64,000 nt of DNA from Thermatribacter velox (GTDB lineage: Bacteria; Atribacterota; Atribacteria; Atribacterales; Thermatribacteraceae). Below the pieces are notes generated by a model. That model had not been told where the DNA came from. It did not search any database and worked only from the letters and a program-made list of their open reading frames with translations. The stretch spans positions 62,001-126,000 of the forward strand of contig NZ_CP121689.1 in assembly GCF_038396615.1 (NCBI RefSeq). Direction: 5' to 3'. The stretch's first letter is position 1. Each line of letters starts with the position of its first letter. A program made the position numbers and the translations under genes. Positions 15,704 to 25,232 of this stretch are shown here, piece by piece.

Positions 15704-18700
15704 GAGGCTTTTCCTCCACTCACATTAAGGCGGACTGGAAAATAAGTAGCGAAAAGAGGGTCGTGGGTTACTATACCTACCAGTTTTCCGTCTTTACCCA
15801 TATTTAAAATAGCATCTGCTACTAACTCCAGATGTTCTCTATCTAAGGCAGAGAAACCTTCGTCTATGAAGATACAGTTGGCTCCGCTTTTTCCACTTTC
15901 ATTGCCAAAGCGCACCCGGGAAAGAGCTATGGCTAAAGCAAGAGCAATTAGCGTTTTTTCACCCCCTGAACATTCCCCAGGTGAACGTTCCTGACCTCCA
16001 AACAGGTTATCGATGACTGCCAGGGTGGCCTTTCCTCCCTCCATTTTCATGGAAACCGTGTATCTTCCCTGAGAGATGTCAGCAAGGATGGTAGAAGTTT
16101 CTTTCTCCAGCTGCTCAAAGAGCAAGCCCAGGAGAAAGTTCTTAAATCCTTTACTTTCCAGAGCTTCTTTCAAAGTTTTGTGAAGGTTTCGTTCCTGGAT
16201 GATTTTTTCCAGTTCGGCTTCTAACTGTTCTTTTTCCTGGATTTTTTCCTGCAGGTTCTGGATTGCCTGGCGTTTACTACCCAGTTTTTCGTTGGCTGCA
16301 CGTATTGCTTCTTTTAGTTCGACCAGTTGCACAGCGAGGTTTTGTGCCAGTTCTGAAAATCTCGCATGTTCTGTATGAAGCTCCGCTTCGTAGGCTTTTA
16401 TTTTCGACTCGGTGTCTATGAGTTCTTTTTGGAGATGTTGCAATTTCCCCTCAAGGTGGACTTTTCGTTCCTGCCAATTGCCGGGCTTCTGGTCTTTAAG
16501 ACTTTTGAAATAATCTTCACTCCAGCCCAGCCGTCCTATTTCCTCCAGAAAGAACTTTTCCTGGCTTTTGCTTTGTTGAGCAACTTCCTGAATTTTTTGT
16601 TCCAGTTCTCTCAATTCCTGGGTGAGTTCTCGAAGCTTTTCTTCTTGAGCTTTTTTACGTTCTTCCAGTTTGCCTTTCCGGTTTTCCAGGTTGGAGGAAC
16701 TTTCGAAAAGTTCCTGAATTTTGTTTTGGGTTGCTTCTATGATTTCCTGGGCGTTCTGTTCAATTTCACGATTGGGGTCAAAAGGCAGCTTGTTTTCTTT
16801 GAGGATGGAGAAAATAAATTGTCTTTTTTGTCGCAAGTAAGTTTCTTTCTCTAAAAGCTCGCGGGTGATATTCTGGATTTCGCTTTGCAAGTCCCCGATT
16901 TGTTTTTTCCAGCTTGCAAGATAAGTTGCTGCTTCCTGTAAGTCTTTTGAAGCGTTGTGTAGTGTTTCAAAGAGCCCTTCTACTATTTCATTTTTGTGTT
17001 TGTAGAACCTTTGCAGAGAGCTAAAATCTTTTATCCCCTCTTTGTCAAGCTGATGTTCTTTTAGAACTCCTATCATGTTCTTTCTGATTTCCAGAATTTT
17101 CGTCTGCAGGGTTTTTAGATTTTCAATGTCTCTTTCCAGTTGAGCACTTTTTTCTCGCAGTTTTTCATCAATACTCCGCCTTTTCTCTTTCCATTTTTCG
17201 AGTTCGCTGCTTGTTCTGGTTAGTTCTTCTCGAAAAGCACGATACCGTTTTTCTTCCTCCAAAATATCTGCTGTAGGTTGTTCAGAAACGGGAGGTGCCG
17301 GCTTAACAGTGCCACAAAGGGGGCAGGTTCCACTTTGCTTCCATTCTTCGTTGAGTTCGTTAACAAGGTAAGTCTTCAGGATCTTGTGGTGAGCTTCTTC
17401 CATAGCAATTTCTCGTTTTTTCATTTGAGAGAGGGTCTCTTCGATGATTTTGACCCGGTTGAGAGCTTCATCCAGTTCTTGCTTCAAGAGAATGTTTTCT
17501 CGTTCCTTCTTGGTTTTTTCTTCTTCCAGGAATTGCTTTTCTCGCTCCAATCCCTTTCTCTCTTCTTCTAAAGCAGCGATACTCTCCAGGGTGTGCTCAA
17601 TCACTTTGAGCCAGCTTTTTTCAGTTTGAAGCTTTTCCTGGATGGCTTGCGTTTTTTCACGTAAGTGGAACAAGTCTTTTTCTTTATTCTTTATGGCCTG
17701 AGAGAGGTCGCTTTCCCGCTTCAATAAATCCTGGTATTTTCTTTGCAAGAGAGCAATTTGTGGCTTGAGGGCTCGCGTTTCTTCAAGAGCAGGTTTTACC
17801 TTTTCTTGCAAGATATTGGCAATAAGCTGGTGATGGTCTTTTTCTTGTAAGAGGTGAACAAGTTTCTGGGCACTGGTTTTGATTTCCTGGTCAAGGTTGG
17901 CAATGGAGCTGTTCAGCTCTTGAATGCGTGATGCTTTCTGGGTGCGTTCTTTTTCCAGCTGAGTTAGGTTTTCCTGACAGCGAATTAGTGGTTGGTAGAA
18001 GTTAAGGTTTACCTCCAGGGCTTTTTGTATATCGCGGTCCAGTTGGGCTCTCGCTTCAGCTTCTTTGATTTCTGCTTTAAGGACTTCGATTTGCTGACTG
18101 AGGCTTCGGCGCTTTTTTTCTTCATCCACAGCTTTTTCTACCAGGCGCTTTCGATGTTCTATGGTTTCTTCCTCTTTTTTGAGTTTTGCAATACTCTTTT
18201 CAAGCTCGCTTCTTTCTTTTTGCAAAATTTCAATTTGTCCTTCCAGGTCGGCTTCCTTGAGGAGGCGCAATTTATCCAGACGAGGACCGAGATTACCTTC
18301 TAAGAAGTCGAGCCGATTTTTAACTTTCTGGTGTATTGCATCCAGAATATCCAGCCCAAATAAGCTGCTCAGGATGTTAAAGCGCTTGGCGGGCGTAGCT
18401 TCAACAAAAGAGAGTGTTTCTCCCTGAGGCAGAAACACCGAAGCCCGGAAAGTACTGGCATCGAAGCCTATCAGCTTCTGTATTTCTTGATTTACCCGTT
18501 CTTCTCCAGAGTGAATGGTTTGCCAGTTTCCTCCCAGCCTCTGTTCTAAAGCGGCACTGCCTCCCTGCTTTTTGGAGAACTCCCTGATTATCCGGTAACT
18601 TTCTCTTCCCACCGTGAATTCAAATTCCACCCGCAGAGCATCATCAGGATGTCCTCGATGAAGCAGTTCTTGTTTGCTGCGTTCGGAGCGCACTCCTTTA

Positions 18701-18846
18701 CCGTAAAGAGCAAAAAAGATTGCTTCCAGTATAGAGGACTTCCCTGCTCCATTGGGGCCGACCATTACAAAGAGATTGTGTTCAAAATCGAGCTCCAGAT
18801 TTTCAAGACCCAGAAAGTTTTTTACCTTAATGCTAACCGGTCGCAT
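15676..18846 (-). CDS. sbcC: Rad50/SbcC ATPase
   Basis: About 1056 residues. Walker A GPNGAGKSS lies near residue 30, then a long heptad-rich coiled coil interrupted by one zinc hook CPLC (about 508-511), then a second coil. The C-terminus has the signature motif (SGGEKTL), Walker B (CIFIDEGFSALD) and D-loop. This is the SMC-like partner of Mre11 that tethers and opens DNA ends. ATG at 18846 is preferred because GAGGAAG lies at proper distance; an in-frame TTG three codons earlier is too close to it. It overlaps mre11 by about 14 nt. Confidence 0.93.
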   Translation of the reverse strand: MRPVSIKVKNFLGLENLELDFEHNLFVMVGPNGAGKSSILEAIFFALYGKGVRSERSKQELLHRGHPDDALRVEFEFTVGRESYRIIREFSKKQGGSAALEQRLGGNWQTIHSGEERVNQEIQKLIGFDASTFRASVFLPQGETLSFVEATPAKRFNILSSLFGLDILDAIHQKVKNRLDFLEGNLGPRLDKLRLLKEADLEGQIEILQKERSELEKSIAKLKKEEETIEHRKRLVEKAVDEEKKRRSLSQQIEVLKAEIKEAEARAQLDRDIQKALEVNLNFYQPLIRCQENLTQLEKERTQKASRIQELNSSIANLDQEIKTSAQKLVHLLQEKDHHQLIANILQEKVKPALEETRALKPQIALLQRKYQDLLKRESDLSQAIKNKEKDLFHLREKTQAIQEKLQTEKSWLKVIEHTLESIAALEEERKGLEREKQFLEEEKTKKERENILLKQELDEALNRVKIIEETLSQMKKREIAMEEAHHKILKTYLVNELNEEWKQSGTCPLCGTVKPAPPVSEQPTADILEEEKRYRAFREELTRTSSELEKWKEKRRSIDEKLREKSAQLERDIENLKTLQTKILEIRKNMIGVLKEHQLDKEGIKDFSSLQRFYKHKNEIVEGLFETLHNASKDLQEAATYLASWKKQIGDLQSEIQNITRELLEKETYLRQKRQFIFSILKENKLPFDPNREIEQNAQEIIEATQNKIQELFESSSNLENRKGKLEERKKAQEEKLRELTQELRELEQKIQEVAQQSKSQEKFFLEEIGRLGWSEDYFKSLKDQKPGNWQERKVHLEGKLQHLQKELIDTESKIKAYEAELHTEHARFSELAQNLAVQLVELKEAIRAANEKLGSKRQAIQNLQEKIQEKEQLEAELEKIIQERNLHKTLKEALESKGFKNFLLGLLFEQLEKETSTILADISQGRYTVSMKMEGGKATLAVIDNLFGGQERSPGECSGGEKTLIALALAIALSRVRFGNESGKSGANCIFIDEGFSALDREHLELVADAILNMGKDGKLVGIVTHDPLFATYFPVRLNVSGGKASWITTEEEL

Positions 18847-20008
18847 CTCGCTCAACTTCCTCTAAAACCTGATGATAATAGATTTCGAATAATCCTTGCA
18901 GTTCTTCGGGGAGATTGTTGCGCTGACAATATTCCTTGAAAAGTTCCGGCATAGTATATTTACTGATTTCTCGCTCTTTTTCTGACAGGTCCTCTGTTTC
19001 GACCTTATGAGATAAGACTTCCAGTGAGACAATCTGCCAGTTTTCGCCTTCCAGGTTTCTGATTTCGGATATGAATTCCGGGGTTAGCAACTCCTCTTTT
19101 ATCCTTAACCGGATGTAATTGCGTTTTCCTTGCACTCGGCTGGCTATCTCCTTTTCCAGGTTATTTATGGTGTCAGTTTCTTCAAGCAAAAGGCTGAAAA
19201 GTTGTGCAGAGGAACTGAAATAGTAAGGTCGTACCTCGGGCTTTTGCCCCTCTTTAAATTCTACAATGAGAAAACTCCCTCTTTCGCCCTCTTTTTGAAA
19301 GGTGTCGCAAATGAGGGAAGATGGATAATAAATCGGGAAGGGAGCTTTTTCAAAGGGTATCAGGCCATGCAGATGACCGAAAGCTCCATAATCAATGCCT
19401 CGGGGTAGTTCGGCAGTTTTTAAGAATATTTCTCGTGTTATGTTGGCTTCCTTATAAAAAGCTAAATCCTCGAGAGTACAGTGAGCAAGCAAGATGTGCC
19501 AGTGCTCCGGATGGTAGTGTTGCTGCCATTTTTGGAATATCTCTGCTAACACTTCTGCAACTTCTTCCTGGATGGATTTACCAGGGCATTTTCCAAGATA
19601 TCTGGAAAGACTCAAGTACGGTAAAGGATAAATGCATACGCCGAAATCCTCAATGAGTAAAGGGGTAAAGTTTTTAGATACCATGATGGAGTTTGGGAAT
19701 ATCCCCTGTAGGGCTTCTATCGCATACCAGTCATGGTTCCCCATGACCCAGACCACCCGAGCGTTGCGACTCATCTCGACCAGAACTTCAGTTGCTAAAC
19801 GAATAGCGTCGCGGGGAGGGTTATGGTACTGATGAAATAGGTCTCCCGCATGCAGGACAAGATCCACTTTTTCTTCCTGGGCGATTTTCAACATTTCCTG
19901 AAGGCACTCTCTCTGCTCTTCGAGGCGGTTAATTCCCTTGAAACCTTTCCAGGAAACAAGCCCTAAGTGCCAGTCTGCGGTGTGCAGGACTTTAAGATTC
20001 TTTTTCAT
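18833..20008 (-). CDS. sbcD: Mre11/SbcD DNA double-strand break nuclease
   Basis: 391 residues. Calcineurin-like phosphoesterase motifs are in order: TADWHLG (8-14 region), HAGDLFH, MGNHDW, LLAHCTLED and GHLHG. The C-terminal capping part and a helix-loop-helix tail that contacts Rad50 follow. It is the manganese nuclease that starts end processing. It is the promoter-proximal gene of the operon; GAGGAGG precedes the ATG. It is divergent from the DUF362 gene, with a ~90-nt shared upstream region. Confidence 0.92.
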   Translation of the reverse strand: MKKNLKVLHTADWHLGLVSWKGFKGINRLEEQRECLQEMLKIAQEEKVDLVLHAGDLFHQYHNPPRDAIRLATEVLVEMSRNARVVWVMGNHDWYAIEALQGIFPNSIMVSKNFTPLLIEDFGVCIYPLPYLSLSRYLGKCPGKSIQEEVAEVLAEIFQKWQQHYHPEHWHILLAHCTLEDLAFYKEANITREIFLKTAELPRGIDYGAFGHLHGLIPFEKAPFPIYYPSSLICDTFQKEGERGSFLIVEFKEGQKPEVRPYYFSSSAQLFSLLLEETDTINNLEKEIASRVQGKRNYIRLRIKEELLTPEFISEIRNLEGENWQIVSLEVLSHKVETEDLSEKEREISKYTMPELFKEYCQRNNLPEELQGLFEIYYHQVLEEVERDATG

Positions 20009-20099
20009 AAAAGTACCTCCTCTTTTATTTTATCACGGCTGTTTGAGGGGGAAAACCTGCTAAAATAAGGTGGGTTATTGGAGAAAGGGAGGATTGACT

Positions 20100-21209
20100 G
20101 TGGCAGAAGTTTATTTTGTTTCATTACGGGCCAAGGATGAGAAAAGCTCTGTTCTTGAACGGGTAAAGAGAATGACCAAAAAACTTTTGGAAGGGCGTCT
20201 TGAGAAGGATGACCTGGTTGCAGTTAAGGTCCATTTTGGAGAACGTGGTAATCACGGTTTTATAAAACCGGTCTTTGTGCGCTATATCGTGGAAGCAATT
20301 CGGGACCTGGGTGGCAAAGCCTTTTTGACTGATACCAATACCCTGTATACCGGGTTTCGCCATAACGCTTTTGATCACCTGGAAACGGCTTACTTTCACG
20401 GTTTTTCTTACCCTTCTGTTCCTGCTCCAGTAATCATTGCTGATGGGTTGCGGGGCAGCGATTTTAAGGAAGTAGAGGTAAATCTCAAACACTTTAAAAC
20501 GGTAAAGGTGGCCAGTGCTATCCACGAAGCGGACTTTTTACTGGTGGTTACCCATGTTAAAGGTCACATCGAAGCAGGACTGGGGGGTAGCATCAAGAAC
20601 GTAGGCATGGGGTGTGCTTCTCGTTCAGGAAAACAACTTCAGCACGGGGAAACCTTTATCCCTTCTCCGGATCAGGAAAAGTGCATTGGTTGTAGGCGTT
20701 GTGTAGTGCATTGTCCTGCTGAGGCTCTTTATCTTGATGCCAATGGTAAAGCTCGGGTTCTGGTGGAAAATTGTATCAGCTGTGCAGAATGCGTCATTTA
20801 CTGCCCTACTGAAGCGATTGGCATTTCGTGGTCATCCTCAAGTGTTACCCTTCAAGAGCGAATGGTCGAGTATGCCTATGGTGTGATTACAAGTAAAAAG
20901 GGTAAGGTAGGTTTTATCAACTTTTTAACTGAAATAAGCCCTGATTGTGACTGTGCTCCCTGGCATGACGCCAGTTTAGTACCGGATATTGGTGTTTTGG
21001 GTAGCCATGACATTGTGGCTGTTGACCAGGCTTCTGCGGATCTCGTAAATAACGCTCCCGGCCTGTCTAATTCGGGCCTTAAGAAAGCACATCAGCCCGG
21101 CCAGGATAAATTTAAAGACGTGCACCCTCAAGCCTTGTGGCAAACCCAGATTGACTATGCCTGTGCCCTGGGGTTGGGTGAGAAGAAATACTCGCTGGTT
21201 GAGATATAG
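20100..21209 (+). CDS. DUF362 protein with two [4Fe-4S] ferredoxin motifs
   Basis: About 369 residues. The N-terminal two-thirds match DUF362 (VKVHFGERGNHGFIKP, TDTNTLYTGFRHNA, THVKGHIEAGLGGSIKNVGMG). Two ferredoxin clusters are inserted near the middle: CIGCRRCVVHCP and CISCAECVIYCP, each able to hold one [4Fe-4S]. Such proteins are common in anaerobes and are assumed to act in redox reactions, but the substrate is unknown. The GTG at 20100 is chosen because GGGAGG lies seven bases upstream. It is a stand-alone gene ending 19 nt from the convergent glcD. Confidence 0.85.
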   Translation: MAEVYFVSLRAKDEKSSVLERVKRMTKKLLEGRLEKDDLVAVKVHFGERGNHGFIKPVFVRYIVEAIRDLGGKAFLTDTNTLYTGFRHNAFDHLETAYFHGFSYPSVPAPVIIADGLRGSDFKEVEVNLKHFKTVKVASAIHEADFLLVVTHVKGHIEAGLGGSIKNVGMGCASRSGKQLQHGETFIPSPDQEKCIGCRRCVVHCPAEALYLDANGKARVLVENCISCAECVIYCPTEAIGISWSSSSVTLQERMVEYAYGVITSKKGKVGFINFLTEISPDCDCAPWHDASLVPDIGVLGSHDIVAVDQASADLVNNAPGLSNSGLKKAHQPGQDKFKDVHPQALWQTQIDYACALGLGEKKYSLVEI

Positions 21210-21228
21210 GTCTCTGTAGCGAGTTAGT

Positions 21229-22671
21229 TCACTCTTTCGGAGTTACCTGCTCCGGGAAGATTTTGCCGGGGTTCAGAATACCCTTCGGGTCAAACACCTG
21301 TTTTATCTTTTGGAGCAAGCGCAGTTCAGCAGGCCCGAGGAAAAGGGGAAGATATTCTTTCCTCTTGAGGCCTACTCCGTGTTCACCAGTCAGCGCTCCT
21401 CCCAACCTTTTTACTTCCTGGTAAAATTTTTTTCGCAACTCTGGTTCCAGTGTTTCCCACCCCGTGCTTTTCAAGGGAGCAAGGGTGACATGAAGATTGC
21501 CATCGCCAAGGTGCCCATAAAAAGGAGCCAGGAGGTTGTTTTCCTTGCTGAGCCGTTCTATAAAACGCACAAAGTCGTACAGGGCGGCTAAGGGTAAGGA
21601 GACATCTTCGTTAATCTCTAAAGGAAGTGTTTGGTGAATGGCTTCGGGAATTGCCCGACGAATTTTCCATATTTCTTCTGCACTACTGCTTTCGTCAGCC
21701 ACAAACACTTCTTGAGCGCCTTCTGCAAGCAGTTTTTCTCCGATAAGACGATAGACGCTGAAGACCTCTTCTTCGCTTTGCCCGTCTATTTCAACCAGGA
21801 GATGGCATGGCGCGTCCTGAAAGGGGTAGGTTGAATCGCAGTATTGATAGGCAAATTCCAGGCTTTGACGGCTCATTAACTCAATTGCTGCGGGCACAAC
21901 ACCCAGTTCCCCCATTATCAGCCAGGGTGTTCTCAGGGCTGCTTCGATGGAGGAAAAGGGACAGAGTAACACTGCTCTCTCTCGAGGACGAGGCAGCACT
22001 CGCAGGTAGATTTTGGTTACTATGGCCAGAGTTCCCTCAGAACCCACTAAAAGATGCAGAATATCATAGCCGGTAACATCTTTTTGGGTTTTCCCACCAA
22101 AACACAACACTTCCCCCCAAGAAGTTACTATTTCCAAGCCTCGCACATAATGTCCGGTGACACCGTATTTGACGGCTTTACCCCCTCCAGCATTTTCAGC
22201 AATATTACCCCCAATCTGACAGGTTTCAAGACTCATCGGATAGCCAGCGTAGAATAGGCCGAATTCCTTTAGCTTGCGGTTTATTTCGTTGGTGATTACA
22301 CCGGGTTCCACTACCACGATAAAATTTTCGCGATCTATTTCCAGAATGCGGTTCATGCGTTCCAGGGAAAGAATCACGCCACCTTGAGCCGGTATGGCCC
22401 CTCCGGAAAGCCCACTGCCTGCTCCTCGGGGGGTAACCGGGATACTTTTTTCAAAGCAGTAGCGCATTATTTCCTGAATTTCTTCTACCGTTTTGGGTTT
22501 TACCACCACTTCAGGAAGATGGCGCAAGGTTTCGTCTGGAGTTTCGTCCTTTGCATAGTTGGCAAGAGCTTCAGGATGGGTTAACATAAAGGCATCACCA
22601 ACTACTTTCCGAAAGAACGCAATATCCTGGCTGTCGATTTTTTTAAACTGCTGATTCATGGGTTTTCTCAT
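21229..22671 (-). CDS. glcD: FAD-linked 2-hydroxyacid dehydrogenase (GlcD/LctD type)
   Basis: About 480 residues. A FAD-binding type 4 domain (PRGAGSGLSGGAIPAQGG, then GGNIAENAGGGKAVKYG) is followed by the FAD-oxidase C domain (HLGDGNLHVT, GEHGVGLKRKEYL, DPKGILNPGKIF). It oxidises D-lactate, glycolate or a related 2-hydroxyacid. It is the last gene of etfB-etfA-glcD, so electrons probably pass to EtfAB; the same grouping occurs in electron-confurcating lactate dehydrogenase of acetogens. ATG 22671 is preferred since GAGG precedes it by six bases; it overlaps etfA by 29 nt. Confidence 0.88.
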   Translation of the reverse strand: MRKPMNQQFKKIDSQDIAFFRKVVGDAFMLTHPEALANYAKDETPDETLRHLPEVVVKPKTVEEIQEIMRYCFEKSIPVTPRGAGSGLSGGAIPAQGGVILSLERMNRILEIDRENFIVVVEPGVITNEINRKLKEFGLFYAGYPMSLETCQIGGNIAENAGGGKAVKYGVTGHYVRGLEIVTSWGEVLCFGGKTQKDVTGYDILHLLVGSEGTLAIVTKIYLRVLPRPRERAVLLCPFSSIEAALRTPWLIMGELGVVPAAIELMSRQSLEFAYQYCDSTYPFQDAPCHLLVEIDGQSEEEVFSVYRLIGEKLLAEGAQEVFVADESSSAEEIWKIRRAIPEAIHQTLPLEINEDVSLPLAALYDFVRFIERLSKENNLLAPFYGHLGDGNLHVTLAPLKSTGWETLEPELRKKFYQEVKRLGGALTGEHGVGLKRKEYLPLFLGPAELRLLQKIKQVFDPKGILNPGKIFPEQVTPKE

Positions 22672-23644
22672 CAATAACCTCAAGTATGCTGGTGATGATT
22701 TCGCGGGCGTCTCCCACCAGTCCCAGGTCGGCTATCTGGAAGATGGGAGCTTCAGGATCTCGATTTATGGCCACAATCCATTGTGAACCTTGCATTCCAG
22801 CAAGGTGCTGAATTGCGCCAGATATGCCCACTGCCAGGTAAAGCGTAGGATTCACGGTTTTTCCACTTAATCCTACCTGTTGGGGGTAATTGGCCAGTCC
22901 TCGTTCCACCAGTTTTCTGCTGGCTCCAAGTGCTGCGTTCAGCTTTTCAGCCAACTTGGAAAGTAACTCCAGGTTACTTTTGTTCTTGATTCCTGCTCCT
23001 CCGCTTACTACTACCTTTGAAGCGGTGAGCTCTTTCTGGTCTTTCTGAATAACTATTTCACTTTTCAGAAGTTCTGGATTGTAATTTGTAGTGTCCTTAA
23101 GAATTTTTATCTCTCCTTGACGGGAGGTATCAAGGCGGGGAGGAAAAAGGTTAGGTCTCACTGAAGCCATTTGGGGAAGAGTTCGGGTTTTGATGGTCGC
23201 CATGATGTTTCCTCCTATGGCAGGGCGGATTTGGACCAATCTTCCGTCTTCAGGGTCAATATCAAGTGAAGTGCAGTCAGCGGTCAATCCAGTATGCAAT
23301 TTGGCTGCAAGATACGGTAATATGGTTCTTCCCCAGCTGGTTGCAGCACCAAGGATGATTTCTGGTTTCAGTTCTTTTATCGGGGGCAAAAACAATTTTG
23401 CAGATAGATGAGGGAGCAGCATTCCAAATATGTCGTTTACTACACAGTAAACTCGATCTGCTCCGTAATGAATTGCTCGTTCAAGCTCTTCGGTATTCAC
23501 CTGGGTTGTTCCCAGAAGGAACAGTACTTCTCCCCCAATTTTCTGGTTTAGGTCCTGAGCGACTCGTAGCATTTCAAAGGAAGTGGTTTCTATTTTCCCC
23601 TGAAAGGTTTCTCCCAGAACTAGGATTTTACGTTCCAACCTCAT
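22643..23644 (-). CDS. etfA: Electron transfer flavoprotein alpha subunit
   Basis: 333 residues. The ETF alpha domain is evident: LGAATSWGRTILPYLAAKL, GLTADCTSLDI, then the C-terminal FAD domain with VVSGGAGIKN, LGASRKLVERGL, PQQVGLSGKTVNPTLYLAVGISGAIQHLAGM and INRDPEAPIFQIADLGLVGD. It lacks the N-terminal ferredoxin domain found in some bifurcating LctC proteins. It lies two bases downstream of etfB and overlaps glcD, forming a three-gene operon. The heterodimer carries electrons from the dehydrogenase to a membrane or ferredoxin acceptor; which one is not visible. Confidence 0.92.
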   Translation of the reverse strand: MRLERKILVLGETFQGKIETTSFEMLRVAQDLNQKIGGEVLFLLGTTQVNTEELERAIHYGADRVYCVVNDIFGMLLPHLSAKLFLPPIKELKPEIILGAATSWGRTILPYLAAKLHTGLTADCTSLDIDPEDGRLVQIRPAIGGNIMATIKTRTLPQMASVRPNLFPPRLDTSRQGEIKILKDTTNYNPELLKSEIVIQKDQKELTASKVVVSGGAGIKNKSNLELLSKLAEKLNAALGASRKLVERGLANYPQQVGLSGKTVNPTLYLAVGISGAIQHLAGMQGSQWIVAINRDPEAPIFQIADLGLVGDAREIITSILEVIDEKTHESAV

Positions 23645-23646
23645 CG

Positions 23647-24495
23647 TTAAAGCAAGCCCCGCTCTTCGAGGAATTTTTTAAAGGCCAGAGCCATGGTCTT
23701 TGGCGATTGGTCTCTTAATACCGTGCCTTTTCTGGTTACCTGAACTTTTTCCACCTTTTGCACCCAAGTAGGAGAACCTTCGAGACCGACTCGGGAAGTG
23801 GCGATGCCCAGCGCAGTAGCATCTAGTTTCACTATGGGCATTTCATGGGCTCTGATTTTGTCTTTGAGAGTGGGAAGCCGTACTACGCTCTTGCCTCGGG
23901 AAACGGTTAGCACAAAGGGAGGCCGAACTTTTATGATTTGCCATCCACGCTCAATCATTCTTTTAATGCTGAAGGTTTCTTTTTCCACCGCGACCTCGGT
24001 AACGTAGCTGAACACTGGTAAGTTCAGGAAAGCAGCCACTTCAGGTCCTACCTGTCCAGTGTCTCCGTCAATTGCTCTTTCGCCGAACACAATGATGTCC
24101 CAGGGACCAAATTTTTGCAATGTTTTGGATAGGATGTAAGAAGTAGCATAGGTATCGGAGGCAGCAAGTCGGGGATCGCTTATCAGGTAACCACGCTGAC
24201 AACCCCAGGCGATTGCGTCTCTCAAAACGCGTTCGCTGGAAATTGGCCCCATTGAAAAAGCTACCATTTCTCCTCCAACCTCTTCTTTTATGAGCCGGGC
24301 TATCTGTAAAGCTGCAACGTCCAGTGGGTTTATGGTAAGAGGAACACCACTGCGTTCCAGCGTTCCGGTTTCAGGGTTGATGCGAGCTTCTCCAATTTCG
24401 GGAACCTGTTTTACACAGACTGCAATTCTGCAAGTTTTATCCAAGTTTTGCATTCCATTTATTTTTATTAGGTATCGGTTGTCTTCGAATTTCAT
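23647..24495 (-). CDS. etfB: Electron transfer flavoprotein beta subunit
   Basis: About 282 residues. Typical ETF beta segments: VCVKQVPE, INPLDVAALQIARLIKE, VAFSMGP, CQRGYLISDPRLAASDTYATSYILSKTL, GERAIDGDTGQVGPEVAAFL. The GDTGQVGP loop binds the nucleotide (AMP or a second FAD in bifurcating types); sequence alone does not settle which. It heads the etfB-etfA-glcD operon. A second ATG 14 codons in (MQNLDKTCRIAV) is nearer the usual family start, and neither start has a strong ribosome-binding site. Confidence 0.9.
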   Translation of the reverse strand: MKFEDNRYLIKINGMQNLDKTCRIAVCVKQVPEIGEARINPETGTLERSGVPLTINPLDVAALQIARLIKEEVGGEMVAFSMGPISSERVLRDAIAWGCQRGYLISDPRLAASDTYATSYILSKTLQKFGPWDIIVFGERAIDGDTGQVGPEVAAFLNLPVFSYVTEVAVEKETFSIKRMIERGWQIIKVRPPFVLTVSRGKSVVRLPTLKDKIRAHEMPIVKLDATALGIATSRVGLEGSPTWVQKVEKVQVTRKGTVLRDQSPKTMALAFKKFLEERGLL

Positions 24496-24665
24496 TCTAC
24501 CAGATTCATTTCTTTTTTAAAGAAGGCTTTAAGAATGCTTGGAAAGGTTTTAGGGCAAGTTTTGGTGGTATATTCGGAAAGAAGTGTTACAATGTTCAGT
24601 GTATTTTGTAACTCCTGTTTGGGATATCAGAATTGTCCTGTTCTGGTTGTGGGGAGTAATCATTA

Positions 24666-24695
24666 TTGACTTGACGAGCAGGTTGTCGATATAAT
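24666..24695 (+). promoter_or_regulatory. Sigma-70 promoter for rpmH operon
   Basis: TTGACT (24666-24671), 18-nt spacer, TATAAT (24690-24695). It lies about 50 nt before rpmH and drives the origin-proximal gene string. The 24496-24747 gap otherwise shows nothing beyond divergent leader regions. Confidence 0.55.
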
Positions 24696-24747
24696 TAACC
24701 CGCACAATTGTTTCCCCTTGATTCAAAGCAGGAAAGGAGTAGAAAAC

Positions 24748-24882
24748 ATGAAAAGAACTTATCAACCTCACAACTTGCCAAGAAAAAGAACTCATGGCTT
24801 CAGGGCTCGCATGAAGACAAAGGCGGGACAGGAGGTGCTCAGGAGGAGAAGAAAGAAGGGTCGTAAACGCCTTACTGTTTAA
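24748..24882 (+). CDS. rpmH: Ribosomal protein bL34
   Basis: 44 residues beginning [18 protein letters not shown] and ending GRKRLTV, the standard L34 sequence. A strong AGGAAAGGAG site precedes the ATG. It is followed after three bases by rnpA, the near-universal rpmH-rnpA pair next to bacterial origins. Confidence 0.98.
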   Translation: MKRTYQPHNLPRKRTHGFRARMKTKAGQEVLRRRRKKGRKRLTV

Positions 24883-24885
24883 CGA

Positions 24886-25224
24886 ATGGAAACACTGAGG
24901 AAGAAAAAGGACTTTGACCGGGTTTTCTGTGAGGGCAGAAAGGTGGATTTGCCACCCATCCGGATGTGGTTTCTCCAAAAAGAGAGTGGGTCTTTGCGAG
25001 TATGCTTTGTGGGTAGGAGCAAGAAAGCAGTGCGTCGAAACCGCATTAGGAGAAGGCTTAGGGAAGCTTTCCGGCAGTACTTTTATGATCGTTTTCGAGA
25101 AAAGCCAGTGGATGTAATTTTTTTTAGTGATGAACGGCTTCTTAGTGAGGATTTTAAAACCATAGTAGAAAAGATGGCGAGGTTGCTCGACGAAAACCTT
25201 TGTGGACAAGGAGAATTGCTGTAA
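24886..25224 (+). CDS. rnpA: Ribonuclease P protein component
   Basis: 112 residues. The RNase P protein signature is [17 protein letters not shown], in the RNR box, preceded by [12 protein letters not shown]. The N-terminal [13 protein letters not shown] is typical. It binds the RNase P RNA and helps process tRNA 5' ends. It is tightly linked to rpmH and yidD. Confidence 0.95.
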   Translation: METLRKKKDFDRVFCEGRKVDLPPIRMWFLQKESGSLRVCFVGRSKKAVRRNRIRRRLREAFRQYFYDRFREKPVDVIFFSDERLLSEDFKTIVEKMARLLDENLCGQGELL

Positions 25225-25232
25225 GCGTGGGC

